Below, piece by piece: positions 38,239-47,406 of a stretch of 64,000 nt of DNA. The translations under genes were made by a program, and so were the position numbers. The notes under the pieces are model-generated. The model was not told the origin of the DNA, ran no database searches, and saw nothing but the letters and a program-made list of their open reading frames with translations. How positions within the stretch are numbered: the stretch's first letter is position 1; each line of letters begins with the position of its first letter. The DNA comes from Lactobacillus sp. ESL0246 (lineage in GTDB: Bacteria > Bacillota > Bacilli > Lactobacillales > Lactobacillaceae), in the NCBI RefSeq assembly GCF_003692965.1, contig NZ_REHC01000002.1, forward strand, positions 20,935-84,934, written 5' to 3'.

Positions 38239-38284
38239 GCATAATTCCTATTATGCCGCTTGTAAGCGGCATAATTCCTATTAT
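38239..38284. repeat. Palindrome flanked by 16-bp direct repeats
   Basis: GCATAATTCCTATTAT occurs at 38239 and 38269; between and overlapping them is the palindrome ATGCCGCTTGTAAGCGGCAT (38253-38272). It lies upstream of the helveticin-type gene and could be an operator or a recombination scar. Confidence 0.5.
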
Positions 38285-38357
38285 CCTGATATATTTAGCT
38301 TGATCTTAAGATTAGGGATACATAATTATGTATTTTGTTAAAGAAAGGCTTTTAAAT

Positions 38358-39368
38358 ATGAAGAATATAAGAAATGTGACTCCACATCTAGAATACGAAT
38401 TAAATGGGGTTCATCATACTGTTGTCCAAAAAGGTAACGTAGCAACAAAGTATATTTATGAATTACAACAATTAAAACAGGGAACAGATACTGTAGTTTA
38501 TAGAGCACTTAAAAATGGTCTTAATACCACGTTTACTAAGAATGGTTATCGATTATATCTGAAAGGTATTAAAGTTGGTGGTACTGCTGGAGCACATACT
38601 CAGACTTGGGAATATGCAGGTCCCAATGGTAATGGTGAATGGTTTGTTGGAACTAAACCTAAAAATAGTCCAGGTACTGATAAGTATTGGGCTTCACAAA
38701 TTGCTCGGGTTAAGTTTGCTAATCAAGTATATTCAAAAAATACAGAGTTACCAAGATTATCAGCTCTTAATAGGGCAGGTTCTGGATATGATGATGGTAG
38801 TGTTGTCTATCCAGGTACTGATCTAGTTAGATCTGAAGGAGCAGTTTCTCCTGAATATACTTGGATGCTGATTGCCACTATTGATAATAACGAAACAGCG
38901 CATTTTGGCTTTTATTCGGTAAACGAGATTAATGCGGCCATTAATAAATATGGAACTACTAATTATCCGCTTGATCAATTTACTTGTTATTATGCGTTTA
39001 AAGTTGAGGATTTTGTTAAAAAAGTTGACTCAATCCAAGGGTTTGATATAGACGAAGATAAAAATATTTATGTTTCAAGTGAAAAAGCACCTAAGAGTAA
39101 TAAAAATGGAAAATTAGAAGCTCAGACTCGTAGAATTTTTAAAATCCCGTATGGTGCAAAAGGTGATACCAGTTTATGGGAAGTGATCGATTTAAATGCT
39201 AATAATACTGATGGAAATAATACTTCTGTCCTAGAGCGTAGCGGTTTTCTTACTGAGTTTGAAAGTATACAGGTGGCTGGACCTAATGATATTTACTTAA
39301 CAGTTTCTTATCATGATAAAACTGCAGGTACAACCTTGCATAGTAGAATTTATGAAATTACTTGGTAA
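38358..39368 (+). CDS. Helveticin J-family class III bacteriocin
   Basis: A protein of about 336 aa matching helveticin J along its length: VVQKGNVATKYIYELQQLK, GGTAGAHTQTWEYAG, WASQIARVKF, LPRLSALNRAGSG and the C-terminal ESIQVAGPNDIYLTV. Helveticin J is a large heat-labile bacteriocin of Lactobacillus active on related species. There is no signal peptide. I choose ATG 38358 behind AAAGG; ATG 38328 ten codons earlier is possible. A phage-type lysis cassette follows on the same strand, which may provide release. No immunity gene is obvious. Confidence 0.85.
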   Translation: MKNIRNVTPHLEYELNGVHHTVVQKGNVATKYIYELQQLKQGTDTVVYRALKNGLNTTFTKNGYRLYLKGIKVGGTAGAHTQTWEYAGPNGNGEWFVGTKPKNSPGTDKYWASQIARVKFANQVYSKNTELPRLSALNRAGSGYDDGSVVYPGTDLVRSEGAVSPEYTWMLIATIDNNETAHFGFYSVNEINAAINKYGTTNYPLDQFTCYYAFKVEDFVKKVDSIQGFDIDEDKNIYVSSEKAPKSNKNGKLEAQTRRIFKIPYGAKGDTSLWEVIDLNANNTDGNNTSVLERSGFLTEFESIQVAGPNDIYLTVSYHDKTAGTTLHSRIYEITW

Positions 39369-39416
39369 TGTACTTTACAAGTTAGAATTAATAGTTTTAC
39401 TAAATGAGCTATAAAT

Positions 39417-39460
39417 AAAAAAGTCTCACACAGCTTGTTTGCTGCACGAGACTTTTTTAA
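39417..39460 (+). terminator. Terminator after the helveticin-type gene
   Basis: AAAAAAGTCTC...GCAGC-type stem pairs with GAGACTTTTTT, with inner ACAGC/GCTGC pairing. It separates the bacteriocin transcript from the lysis cassette. Confidence 0.75.
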
Positions 39461-39504
39461 TAAATAAACATCTATCCAATGATATTGGGAAGGAGTTGGT
39501 AACA

Positions 39505-39765
39505 GTGAATAAAACTATCTTAATGCTGCTAACTTCTACCGCCTTTGGTGGACTTGTTTCAATGTTGATTAATTTCTATCAGTGGCGCGTAAAGTCCAAA
39601 CATGAAACTGATGAAGAAGAACGTAAGCGGTTGTACGATGATGTCCAATATTTTCATGGCAAATATCGTGATGATGAAGATGAAATAGATCGCTTAAAAG
39701 ACGAAATACGTAAATTAAAGGCAGCTCAGGTAGAAGCAGCCAAAAAGAGAAAAAAGAAAGTGTAA
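39505..39765 (+). CDS. Small membrane-anchored coiled-coil protein of phage lysis module (XhlA-like)
   Basis: An 86-aa protein. I take GTG 39505 behind AAGGAG. One N-terminal membrane helix (ILMLLTSTAFGGLVSMLINF) is followed by a long charged coiled coil ending in a poly-basic KKRKKKV. Proteins of this layout precede holins in phage lysis cassettes. It is followed by the holin gene after 5 nt. Function is inferred from context. Confidence 0.65.
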   Translation: MNKTILMLLTSTAFGGLVSMLINFYQWRVKSKHETDEEERKRLYDDVQYFHGKYRDDEDEIDRLKDEIRKLKAAQVEAAKKRKKKV

Positions 39766-39770
39766 TTGCA

Positions 39771-40154
39771 ATGAGTAATTTAACCATAACTTTGCAGTCA
39801 TTGAGTACACTAATGGTAATTATTGCCTTTCTATTTGTAGGACTTTACCCTTATATTCAGAAACACGATAAGCCGTTAGCTGATAAATTAACTATTTGGT
39901 ATCAAATTGCCCAAGTTTTAGTTAATAATGAAGCGACTAAAACGGATAAATCTGGTGCTGAGAAGAAGCAGACAGCAACAGATACTTTAGTCAAGCAGGC
40001 TAGCCAATTGAATGTTCCATTAGAACAAAATGTGGCAGCTGGCTTAATTCAAACAGTATACGACCAGCAGAATGGTAAGAATGTAAATACAAACTTACCT
40101 GATACAATGGGTTTTGTCTCCGATGAAGCCCAAATTAAGTCAGGTCGTGATTAA
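39771..40154 (+). CDS. Phage holin, LL-H type
   Basis: A 127-aa protein with one strong N-terminal membrane helix (LMVIIAFLFVGLYPYI) and a soluble region with KQASQLNVPLEQNVAAGLIQ, as in LL-H-family holins of Lactobacillus phages. Holins form membrane lesions that let endolysin reach the wall. It abuts the endolysin gene (0-nt gap), forming a standard holin-lysin pair. Confidence 0.82.
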   Translation: MSNLTITLQSLSTLMVIIAFLFVGLYPYIQKHDKPLADKLTIWYQIAQVLVNNEATKTDKSGAEKKQTATDTLVKQASQLNVPLEQNVAAGLIQTVYDQQNGKNVNTNLPDTMGFVSDEAQIKSGRD

Positions 40155-41213
40155 ATGCTAAATGGTGTAGATTTAGCTAGTCCTTATCAAACAGGGTTTC
40201 CCCAATTAGGACAAGATTTTGTGATTGTAAAGTTTACTGAGGGAACGTATTACACTAATCCTGATCGAGTAACTCAAATAGCAACAGCTGATTTAAAAGC
40301 AGCTTATCACTTTGCAAATGGTGGTGACGTAATTAGTGAAGCTAATTACTTTTTACAAGTGTTTAAGCCCTATATTGGTCAAGCAATTCCGATACTTGAT
40401 TATGAAGCAACTGCACTTAATCAATGGACTACTACTAATGTTGAACAATGGTTAGATTATGTCTACCAAAAGACAGGCACTAAGCCGTGGCTTTATATGG
40501 CATTAAGTACTGAAAATAGTAAGGACTGGACGACAGTTGCTGCCAAATATCCTTTATGGGTTGCTCAATATAATAATGGTATTACAACTGGCTTTCAACC
40601 ACATAGTTTATACGGTAAATTGGTTCATCAATGGAATTGGGCGGCTTTTCAATATGCTGGCGGTAATGGTCGTCTAGCAGGTTGGGGTAATGGTCAAAAG
40701 GCAGTTGATTTAGATATTTGTTATTGGACTAGAGAACAATGGCAAGATTGGTTAACAACACCCAAAGATAGTATTGTTTCGCTACATCCAGTAGTTAAAT
40801 GGAATGTTAAACGGGTATTTGTGGTAACTACGGCTACTGGTTGTAATTTGTATGATGGTTCAGACCTAACTAGGATTATTAGACATTTGAATTATGGGTC
40901 TAGTTGGGCAGTATTCAGTGAAGAAAATGGTGCTCTAGAATTAGGTAATGGTCAATGGGTAGATGGTCGTGATGGGTTCAGTAAGAGTAATCCACTAGCG
41001 CTAAAGACAAATTTACCTGGACAAGTCAAAATTATTTCAAATAACAGTTTTGCTGTCTTATCACCAACTGCAGCTGGAATTAAAGTTGAAGAGCTTGAGC
41101 CTAATAAATTGTATGATATAGTCGGACGAATAAATAATTACTTTGAATTAAAAGATAAATATGACGGTAAAACAGTTTATGTTTCAGGGGATAATGCTTA
41201 TGTAGTTTTGTAA
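40155..41213 (+). CDS. Phage-type endolysin, GH25 muramidase
   Basis: A 352-aa lysozyme. The GH25 domain (about 1-200) has GVDLASPYQ, VIVKFTEGT and PILDYEA with the catalytic Asp/Glu residues, and VAQYNNG. The C-terminal 130 residues form a beta-rich wall-binding region. GH25 enzymes cleave the MurNAc-GlcNAc bond of peptidoglycan. No signal peptide is present, so export depends on the holin. No structural phage genes accompany it, so the cassette is isolated. Confidence 0.9.
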   Translation: MLNGVDLASPYQTGFPQLGQDFVIVKFTEGTYYTNPDRVTQIATADLKAAYHFANGGDVISEANYFLQVFKPYIGQAIPILDYEATALNQWTTTNVEQWLDYVYQKTGTKPWLYMALSTENSKDWTTVAAKYPLWVAQYNNGITTGFQPHSLYGKLVHQWNWAAFQYAGGNGRLAGWGNGQKAVDLDICYWTREQWQDWLTTPKDSIVSLHPVVKWNVKRVFVVTTATGCNLYDGSDLTRIIRHLNYGSSWAVFSEENGALELGNGQWVDGRDGFSKSNPLALKTNLPGQVKIISNNSFAVLSPTAAGIKVEELEPNKLYDIVGRINNYFELKDKYDGKTVYVSGDNAYVVL

Positions 41214-41306
41214 TAAAAAACTTCTTCTATTTATATTTAAATGTTAAGATGATACTAATTAGATAGTAAATATTAGACATTATATGTAAATGGAGACAGT
41301 AAACTG

Positions 41307-41693
41307 ATGAGTAAAATAACAGCTAAAGAGCTTGTTAATGAACTTGGATTAAGCAGGGCAAGGTTATACCAAATAATAGCAAAGCTAGACAGTGACAAGA
41401 AACCACAAAAAAACGCTATGGGACAGTATATTTTTGATGATAATGCAGTCAAAAATATCAAGCAATATTACATGTCAGTAGCTGTCAAACATAATACAAG
41501 TAATGTCAAGCAGATAGATAGTAAAATGATTGACAATATTTTGTCTAACCTAAACGGTCAAGTCGCTAAGCTTGAGAAACAAGTGGATCAACTGACTAAT
41601 AAATTAGACGATAGGGAGCAACAGTTACAAAAACTTACTGCTGAAAAAGAACAGCAAAAACTAAACTTGGCAACTAGTGAACAAAATAAATAG
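41307..41693 (+). CDS. DUF536-type plasmid protein with N-terminal HTH
   Basis: A 128-aa protein. An N-terminal helix-turn-helix (ITAKELVNELGLSRARLYQI, about 3-22) and a C-terminal coiled coil (LNGQVAKLEKQVDQLTNKL) match the DUF536 proteins encoded beside rep genes on Lactobacillus plasmids. Such proteins may help replication or copy control. No rep gene remains nearby. The usual long C-terminal tail seems shortened, though fragments of similar tails lie at 23.5 and 43.1 kb. Confidence 0.7.
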   Translation: MSKITAKELVNELGLSRARLYQIIAKLDSDKKPQKNAMGQYIFDDNAVKNIKQYYMSVAVKHNTSNVKQIDSKMIDNILSNLNGQVAKLEKQVDQLTNKLDDREQQLQKLTAEKEQQKLNLATSEQNK

Positions 41694-41740
41694 TTGCTAC
41701 GCATTTTATGCTATGATTGTTTTATTAAATGCAAATAAAA

Positions 41741-41921
41741 ATACCCCATTTCTTATACAAGTAAGAAATCGGGGTATGAAAAAAGCTAATCCAGAACTTT
41801 GGTACGGTCAGAGATTAGCTTCAACGAATACTTAGGTATAACAAGAATACTTAAAAATGCAAGAGTTGAAGTTAAGAAAGACCTTCAAGCTAAAAAAGAT
41901 TAGCTCGGAGGTCTTTTTCCG
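41741..41921. other. Cluster of hairpins, possible plasmid-type regulatory RNA
   Basis: In the 446-bp gap after the DUF536 gene are three structures: ATACCCC...GGGGTAT (41741-41777), with a T run on the leftward side; AAGCTAATC...GATTAGCTT (41783-41821); and AAGACCT...AGGTCTTTTT (41879-41919), a rightward terminator. Between the second and third a 35-codon frame starts at 41857. This may be a leftover copy-control RNA region from a plasmid; function is open. The rest of 41922-42139 holds no gene I can support. Confidence 0.4.
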
Positions 41922-42139
41922 TTATCAAGACAGCACGCAAATAGCCAACAGGACAAAGTTGTAAAAAGGGACAGGAAGATTGTCAGATTATAATTGATTT
42001 TTTTAATTTGATTGGAATGGAAGAATATAGCAAACAATTAAAAAATTTATACAAGAAAACAAAGATTAAGGAATCAAAAATGGCATGATCTATTGGATCG
42101 ATTACCAATTCTTATCGTTAAATTCTATAGGAGTAGATT

Positions 42140-42514
42140 ATGAAGATAAAACCTAGCAAAATTTTTCCTTTTTTAATAGGTATTATATTAATAATAATTG
42201 CGATAAAAGATTTTTCTCCTTGGCGTAGTCCAAGGGAAATAATAATAGGACTATTAACATTAGCAGTAGCATTATGTTCCACAAGTAAAAATCAAAAATC
42301 AACTTCTTCTGAAATAGATTACTTAGTTGATCACAAAGTTGTAATTTATTCGGAACGTATTTATTTAACGATGTTCTTCGTCTTTATGGTTTTCTATTAC
42401 TTAGATGGGAAAAATATTTTACTGGGTGTTATATCTATTTATTCGTTATTACTTTGGCTTATTCAACAAGTAATAATAATTGTTTTAGAGTTATTAAAAA
42501 GTAAAAGAAAATAA
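42140..42514 (+). CDS. Small membrane protein of unknown function
   Basis: A 124-aa protein with four hydrophobic segments (FPFLIGIILIIIAI, IIIGLLTLAVALC, IYLTMFFVFMVFYYL, LLLWLIQQVIIIVLELL). It starts behind TAGGAG. It could be an immunity or accessory protein for the bacteriocin region, but no family signature is visible. It precedes a broken secreted-protein gene. Confidence 0.55.
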   Translation: MKIKPSKIFPFLIGIILIIIAIKDFSPWRSPREIIIGLLTLAVALCSTSKNQKSTSSEIDYLVDHKVVIYSERIYLTMFFVFMVFYYLDGKNILLGVISIYSLLLWLIQQVIIIVLELLKSKRK

Positions 42515-42536
42515 TTAATTTTAGAAGCATACATTA

Positions 42537-43023
42537 TGAAGAAAAATAATTTTTTAAAATATACAACATTAGGTGGAAGTCTATTAATTCTCGGTCAAAT
42601 TTTGGCTATTCTTGCTAATTAAGACTAATGATAGTGATGACATTGAACAAGTTTCTCAGCAAGATACCGAATATGATCTATCAGAAAATGTAGTGTTTAC
42701 ACCACAAGATCTAGCAGATGCAAAAGTGGTTTTAAAGCAAGTACGTCAGTTTACTGATGAAGATTTAAAAAGAGCTTTCGGATAAGGATATTGTATATCT
42801 TGCTGAACAAGCCCCTAAAGTAGATACACGAATTGGTGCCACTGAAGTAGCAAAAGCTATAGTAAAATAAGATTGAAAAATATTTTGGTGGAGGTCTTGC
42901 TGGTTTTCTAGAAGTAATTGATCATTATGCAGGAACTACAGAGCATATTATTTATTCAGCATGTCGTAGTGTTGGTATGTCTCAAACATGGGCTAATTTG
43001 GTAACAGATATGATTACTTTGTT
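42537..43023 (+). pseudogene. Multiply frameshifted gene for a small secreted protein
   Basis: ATG 42537 opens KKNNFLKYTTLGGSLLIL (signal-like), which stops after 28 codons. The next frames continue it: KTNDSDDIEQVSQQDTEYDL, then ELSDKDIVYLAEQAPKV, then KKIEKYFGGGLAGFLEVI and TWANLVTDMITLFI. Together they describe one protein of about 160 aa broken by three single-base shifts, each near an A or T run. It could be a decayed secreted or bacteriocin-like gene, or sequencing errors in homopolymers. I do not recognise the family. Confidence 0.5.
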
Positions 43024-43096
43024 TATCTAATATAATACATAAGTTTTATTACTATGTAGCATTTGAAAGTTTAAATAATCGAGTAATCAAAATAAT

Positions 43097-43440
43097 TTTG
43101 ATCACCATGATTTTTGGTGGTCTTTTTCTTTTTTGTTAGAAGTATTAGAAATCTTTTTAAGCTGATCAACTTTTATCTCGGTCATTATGTAATTGTAGTG
43201 ATTGATCCAGTAACTTTTGAGTATGATCAAGTGTATCATGCAAAAGGGCAATCTCTTGGTTGTTTACCGGTAACATTCCCGTTTTTGTTGTGTGATTCAA
43301 GCTCTTACTGGGTATTTATTTTCTTGCTAGATTTGCTTTGCTTGCTCTGGTTAGTCTTGATTTTGTGTTTAATTAGGAATTTTCAGCTAGCAATTGTTTA
43401 TTTTGCTGAATAATTTGCAAGCTTTATTGATACAAAGATC
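43097..43440 (-). pseudogene. DUF536-like coiled-coil protein, C-terminal remnant
   Basis: Leftward frames read IIQQNKQLLAENS, then NNQEIALLHDTLDHTQKLLD, then after a shift VDQLKKISNTSNKKEKDHQK. The pattern resembles the coiled-coil tail of DUF536 plasmid proteins. The last part matches the remnant at 23.5 kb. It is broken by stops and frameshifts. Confidence 0.4.
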
Positions 43441-43643
43441 AATTAGTCACTTTATATATACTAGTAAAAATAATTTTGTTGAAAGGACTGCCAGCGCAAA
43501 GGTTATTTCTTAAGTTGCAATAATTATTGGTAAACTTGAACTGCTTAAGTTAAAAATTGACCAGTAATATTTATTTAGTAAACATGATAAGTACTTGTAT
43601 AATAAGAGCAAGGTGGAATAAATTAAAAAAAGAAGATATTAGC

Positions 43644-44963
43644 ATGAAACAACAATCATTATTTGCAAATAATGCAGCAAATGAACCTTTAGCCAACCGT
43701 GTACGACCAAAAAACTTGGATGAGTTTGTAGGCCAAGAACAACTACTTGGCTCGGGGAAAATTCTACGGGAAATTATTGACAGTGATCAACTTTGTTCAA
43801 TGATTTTTTGGGGACCACCTGGAGTGGGTAAAACGACCTTGGCGGAAATTATTGCGCGACAAAGTCAGTCCAGTTTTTATAGTTTCAGCGCCGTTGATAG
43901 CAGTATTAGTAAAATCCGTAAAATTATGAAAGAGGCTGAAGAAGAAAGTCAACTTGGTCAAAAAACGTTGGTCTTTATCGATGAGATTCATCGTTTCAAC
44001 AAAGCCCAGCAGGATGCCTTTTTGCCTTATGTTGAACGCGGTAGTATTACTTTAATTGGTGCAACTACTGAAAATCCTTCTTTTGAGGTCAATTCAGCGT
44101 TGCTTTCGCGATGCAAGGTTTTTGTCTTAAAACCACTTGAAGTTAAAGACATTGTTAATTTACTTAAGAGAGCTATCAATAACCCAAATGGTTTTGGCAA
44201 GTTGAAAGTAGAAATCGGTGAGCAGGAAATCAGTTCAATTGCTAAGTTTGCCAATGGTGATGCGCGAACGGCACTTAATACATTGGAAATGGCCGTTTTA
44301 AATGGCAATAAAAATGATAATACGATTAACGTGACTATGGACAGTTTGGCACAGTTAATCACACAGAAATCGGTTTTGTATGATAAAAATGGTGAAGAAC
44401 ACTATAACATTATTTCTGCTCTACATAAATCGATGCGTAATAGTGATGTTAATGCGGCCATTTATTGGCTATCGCGGATGCTTGAAGGTGGTGAAGATCC
44501 ACTCTATATTGCCCGTAGGTTAGTGCGGTTTGCCAGTGAAGATATTGGATTGGCAGATACAAACGCGTTAAATGTAGCAGTCAATGTTTTTCAAGCTTGT
44601 CAATTCTTAGGGATGCCAGAATGCGACGTTCACCTTGTTGAGGCTGTAACTTATTTATCTTTAGCACCGAAATCAAATGCGGTCTATAAAGCCCGTCTAG
44701 CTGCTGAAAAAGACGTTAAAAAGACAATTGATGAACCTGTGCCCCTGCAGATTCGCAACGCACCAACTAAGTTGATGCAGGATTTAAATTATGGCAAAGG
44801 TTACCAATATGCTCATCAAACTAAGGATAAGTTAACTACAATGAAAACTATGCCGCCTAGTTTAGAAGGTCATGAATATTATGTACCTACAATTCAGGGT
44901 CATGAGGAGCGCTTCAAGAAGCGACTTGAACAAATTAAAGAATGGCATAAGCGGCATTCTTAA
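43644..44963 (+). CDS. rarA: Replication-associated recombination protein A (RarA/MgsA)
   Basis: A 439-aa AAA+ ATPase. RPKNLDEFVGQEQLLG comes first, then Walker A GPPGVGKTT, Walker B FIDEIHRFNKAQQDAFL, the sensor ATTENPSFEVNSALLSR and the C-terminal tetramerisation region (GEDPLYIARRLVRFASEDIG). RarA acts at stalled replication forks and remodels DNA with clamp-like activity. I choose ATG 43644 (MKQQSLF) over the in-frame ATG at 43557, which has an unlikely extension. A core gene marking the end of the plasmid-like region. Confidence 0.95.
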   Translation: MKQQSLFANNAANEPLANRVRPKNLDEFVGQEQLLGSGKILREIIDSDQLCSMIFWGPPGVGKTTLAEIIARQSQSSFYSFSAVDSSISKIRKIMKEAEEESQLGQKTLVFIDEIHRFNKAQQDAFLPYVERGSITLIGATTENPSFEVNSALLSRCKVFVLKPLEVKDIVNLLKRAINNPNGFGKLKVEIGEQEISSIAKFANGDARTALNTLEMAVLNGNKNDNTINVTMDSLAQLITQKSVLYDKNGEEHYNIISALHKSMRNSDVNAAIYWLSRMLEGGEDPLYIARRLVRFASEDIGLADTNALNVAVNVFQACQFLGMPECDVHLVEAVTYLSLAPKSNAVYKARLAAEKDVKKTIDEPVPLQIRNAPTKLMQDLNYGKGYQYAHQTKDKLTTMKTMPPSLEGHEYYVPTIQGHEERFKKRLEQIKEWHKRHS

Positions 44964-45136
44964 TAAGAGCTTCAAAATTCGGCGCAAACTATGCACAAAG
45001 AGTTATAAGAATCACATATTTGCTTTGGGCAGCCAATCTGTTTGCTAGAAAGAAAAATTTGATTGCCAAATTCAAAGGCCCAAGGTATTATAAACTGAAT
45101 AAAAAGTGTCTGGGAAAAAACTAGACACTAAAAAGC

Positions 45137-45177
45137 AAAAAATCCGTTAGAACCTTTAAGCTCTAGCGGATTTTTCA
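45137..45177. terminator. Hairpin, likely terminator
   Basis: AAATCCGTTAGA... pairs with ...TCTAGCGGATTT (G-T pairs included) with a T run after it, in the gap between rarA and the IS1182 remnant. Confidence 0.6.
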
Positions 45178-45237
45178 TATATATTCTGCCCCAACCTTGA
45201 TATTATTAATTTATCACAAAAAAGGTAAACTTTTCAT

Positions 45238-46266
45238 GTATCAAAATTATATCACAGGTCAAACTGCTTTAACACTGAACTTAGACTTTTCTATCCCTAA
45301 AAATCATCTTGCTCAGGTTATTCAGTAACTTTGTGGATTCTATTCCTGATAATGTTATGCTTGAAAATAATTCTGATAAAACAGATACTGGCAGACCAGC
45401 CTGTCCCCCTAGCTATGATTCTTAAAATTTTACTTTTTTCTTATTCTCGGCGGTAGGCATATTTCATATCAATACGATCAATAACTTTAGATCTAGCGAC
45501 CATGCCAATCAGGTGATTAAGCAAGCTTTTGTTTATTTTATTAATCTTTTGCCGGCAGAAGGATTGATCAAAGAAGATGCCATTTTTATTGACGGGACTA
45601 AAATTGCAGCTGATGCCAACAAGTATACTTTTGTTGGGAAAAAAGCAGTGAAAAAGTTTCATGCCAAATTAAAAATTAGTGCAATTAAACTTTATGATGA
45701 ACTGATTCGAAAAGAAGTAATCTAGACGATCACTTAAGAAGAGGCGCAAACTAAGTCGAGGCCTAACAATGATCGCCGAGCTCAAGCTTGGATATAATAT
45801 TCAAATCGAAACTACAGACCATTATGTAGTAAACTTTGCGCTTTACCCTAACCCAACGGATTTTAAGACTTCAGAACCCTTTTTGGCGTAGATGACTGTT
45901 TTAGATAAGTTCAAGAATATTGTTGCCGATGCTGGCTATGGCAGTGAATACAATTATTCTCTGCTTGAAAACAAGTATGAAGATAAAAATTATTATATTC
46001 CTTATGGTCTTTACGATAAGGAACAAACTAGAAAATGTAAAAAAGATCCGACTAAGCTGCCTAACTGGACTTATAACGAACAGGATGATTATTACATTGA
46101 CTGGCAAGGAGTGCGCTTCAACTTTAAAAGATACGGCAAACGTAAAAATAAGAGCACGGGTTTAGTATCCGATCTTAAAATCTATGAAGCAGATGAGTTT
46201 CAGTTAACAGATGAACTGATCGAACTAGCTAAAACTAAGAACGGGCGCAATCACTTCTTTAACTAA
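45238..46266 (+). pseudogene. IS1182-family transposase, heavily degraded
   Basis: Starting near 45238, one frame gives MYQNYITGQTALTLNLDF, followed by stops. Later pieces give EGLIKEDAIFIDGTKIAADA (45513-45725), a segment typical of DDE IS1182-type transposases, and VLDKFKNIVADAGYGSEYNY with DKEQTRKCKKDP and DELIELAKTKNGRN (45892-46266). Frames are interrupted by stops and shifts. No intact ends were identified. Confidence 0.75.
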
Positions 46267-46348
46267 CACGGTCATGGTCATATTGCTGACTAGTTTGATT
46301 TTTATGAATTAAGCGAACGAACTGATTAGTAACATGGGGAGTTTTACT

Positions 46349-46495
46349 ATGAACACGCCGCTGATTGTGGTGCTGACAATCGTTCTGGGGATGAATGGCG
46401 TGATCGAAGCGATTTTTACGGCAATTGTGACACCATTGATTGTGAGGCCACTCAAAACCGTCTTGAAGTGGATAAGACAGCAAACAAAAAATTAA
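46349..46495 (+). pseudogene. C-terminal remnant of an ECF transporter S component
   Basis: A 48-codon frame reads VVLTIVLGMNGVIEAIFTAI and VTPLIVRPLKTVLKWIRQ, ending at 46495. The GMNGVIEAIFTAIV pattern is like the last membrane helix of vitamin-specific S components. The upstream part is missing, apparently replaced by the IS1182 remnant. Confidence 0.45.
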
Positions 46496-46527
46496 TAAGC
46501 GTAGTTGAAAATTGAAAATACAAACGA

Positions 46528-46566
46528 AAAGATAAATTTCTGCTTGAAGAAATTTATCTTTTTTTA
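46528..46566 (+). terminator. Terminator after the S-component remnant
   Basis: AAGATAAATTTCT pairs with AGAAATTTATCTT around GCTTGA, with a T run after. Confidence 0.85.
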
Positions 46567-46575
46567 ATTAGGAGA

Positions 46576-46602
46576 TTGACAAATTCACGCTTTTGCTATA
46601 GT
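46576..46602 (+). promoter_or_regulatory. Promoter of the BceAB-type operon
   Basis: TTGACA (46576-46581) and an extended -10 TGCTATAGT (TATAGT at 46597-46602) with a 15-bp spacer, 45 bp upstream of the ATPase gene. Confidence 0.5.
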
Positions 46603-46646
46603 GTATTAGTAAAATGTAACACAGAGATAAAATGAAAGGAAACACA

Positions 46647-47396
46647 ATGGGCGAAATTTTACGAGTAGATCAAGCCACCAAGACTTATGGCAAGCAGGGT
46701 GAAAAACAATATCAAGCGTTAAAGGGAATCAATTTTGCACTTGAAGAAGGTGAGTTTGTTGCTGTCATGGGCGCATCGGGGTCAGGGAAGACAACGCTGC
46801 TCAACCTTTTGGCAACGCTAGACAAGCCAACGAGCGGGCATATATTTATTAACCATCAAGATAACAGTGCGCTGAATGCTAACCAGCTAGCCGATTTTAG
46901 AAGCAGACAAATTGGTTTCATTTTTCAAGATTTTAATTTGCTAGAAAATTTAACTAACCGGGAAAACATTGCGTCACCGCTAAGCTTGCGTGGCGTACCA
47001 AGCAGGCGAATAGATCCCTTAGTTGAGCAAATTGCAACTAGGCTGGGGATTAAGCAAATTTTGCCCAAGTATCCTGCAGAGGTGTCAGGCGGACAAAAGC
47101 AGCGGGTAGCTGCTGCACGGGCACTAGTTCATGAACCCGCAATTTTGCTAGCCGACGAGCCAACCGGGGCACTTGATTCAACCAGTGCACAGGAACTGCT
47201 CGATACGCTGGCTGACTTAAACCAAAATGATGGCATCACGACTTTGATGGTCACGCATGATCCTTATGCAGCCAGTTTTGCTAGTCGAATTTTATTCATC
47301 AAAGACGGCAAGATTGGGGAGCAACTGCTGAAGTCAGGCTTAGCGCGGCAACAATTTTATCACCTGCTGATTGATCACTTGGGAAATGGAGAGTGA
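46647..47396 (+). CDS. BceA/MacB-type ABC transporter ATPase
   Basis: A 249-aa ATPase. GASGSGKTTLLNLLATLDKP (Walker A), VSGGQKQRVAAARAL (signature) and LLADEPTGALD (Walker B) are of the LolD/MacB/BceA class. With the permease 11 bp downstream it forms a unit that usually removes antimicrobial peptides from the cell-wall target. I choose ATG 46647 behind AAAGGA. No BceRS two-component system is adjacent. GC content is visibly higher than in neighbours, suggesting transfer. Confidence 0.9.
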   Translation: MGEILRVDQATKTYGKQGEKQYQALKGINFALEEGEFVAVMGASGSGKTTLLNLLATLDKPTSGHIFINHQDNSALNANQLADFRSRQIGFIFQDFNLLENLTNRENIASPLSLRGVPSRRIDPLVEQIATRLGIKQILPKYPAEVSGGQKQRVAAARALVHEPAILLADEPTGALDSTSAQELLDTLADLNQNDGITTLMVTHDPYAASFASRILFIKDGKIGEQLLKSGLARQQFYHLLIDHLGNGE

Positions 47397-47406
47397 ACTG
47401 TAAATC

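Noticed and set aside
39505..41213. A complete prophage
   Set aside because: Only the anchor protein, holin and lysin are present; no integrase, terminase, capsid or tail genes occur in the flanking sequence.
43114..43413. A rightward 99-aa frame as a membrane-protein gene
   Set aside because: It lies over the leftward DUF536-like remnant, lacks a ribosome binding site, and its hydrophobicity is explained by the complement of lysine/glutamine-rich codons.
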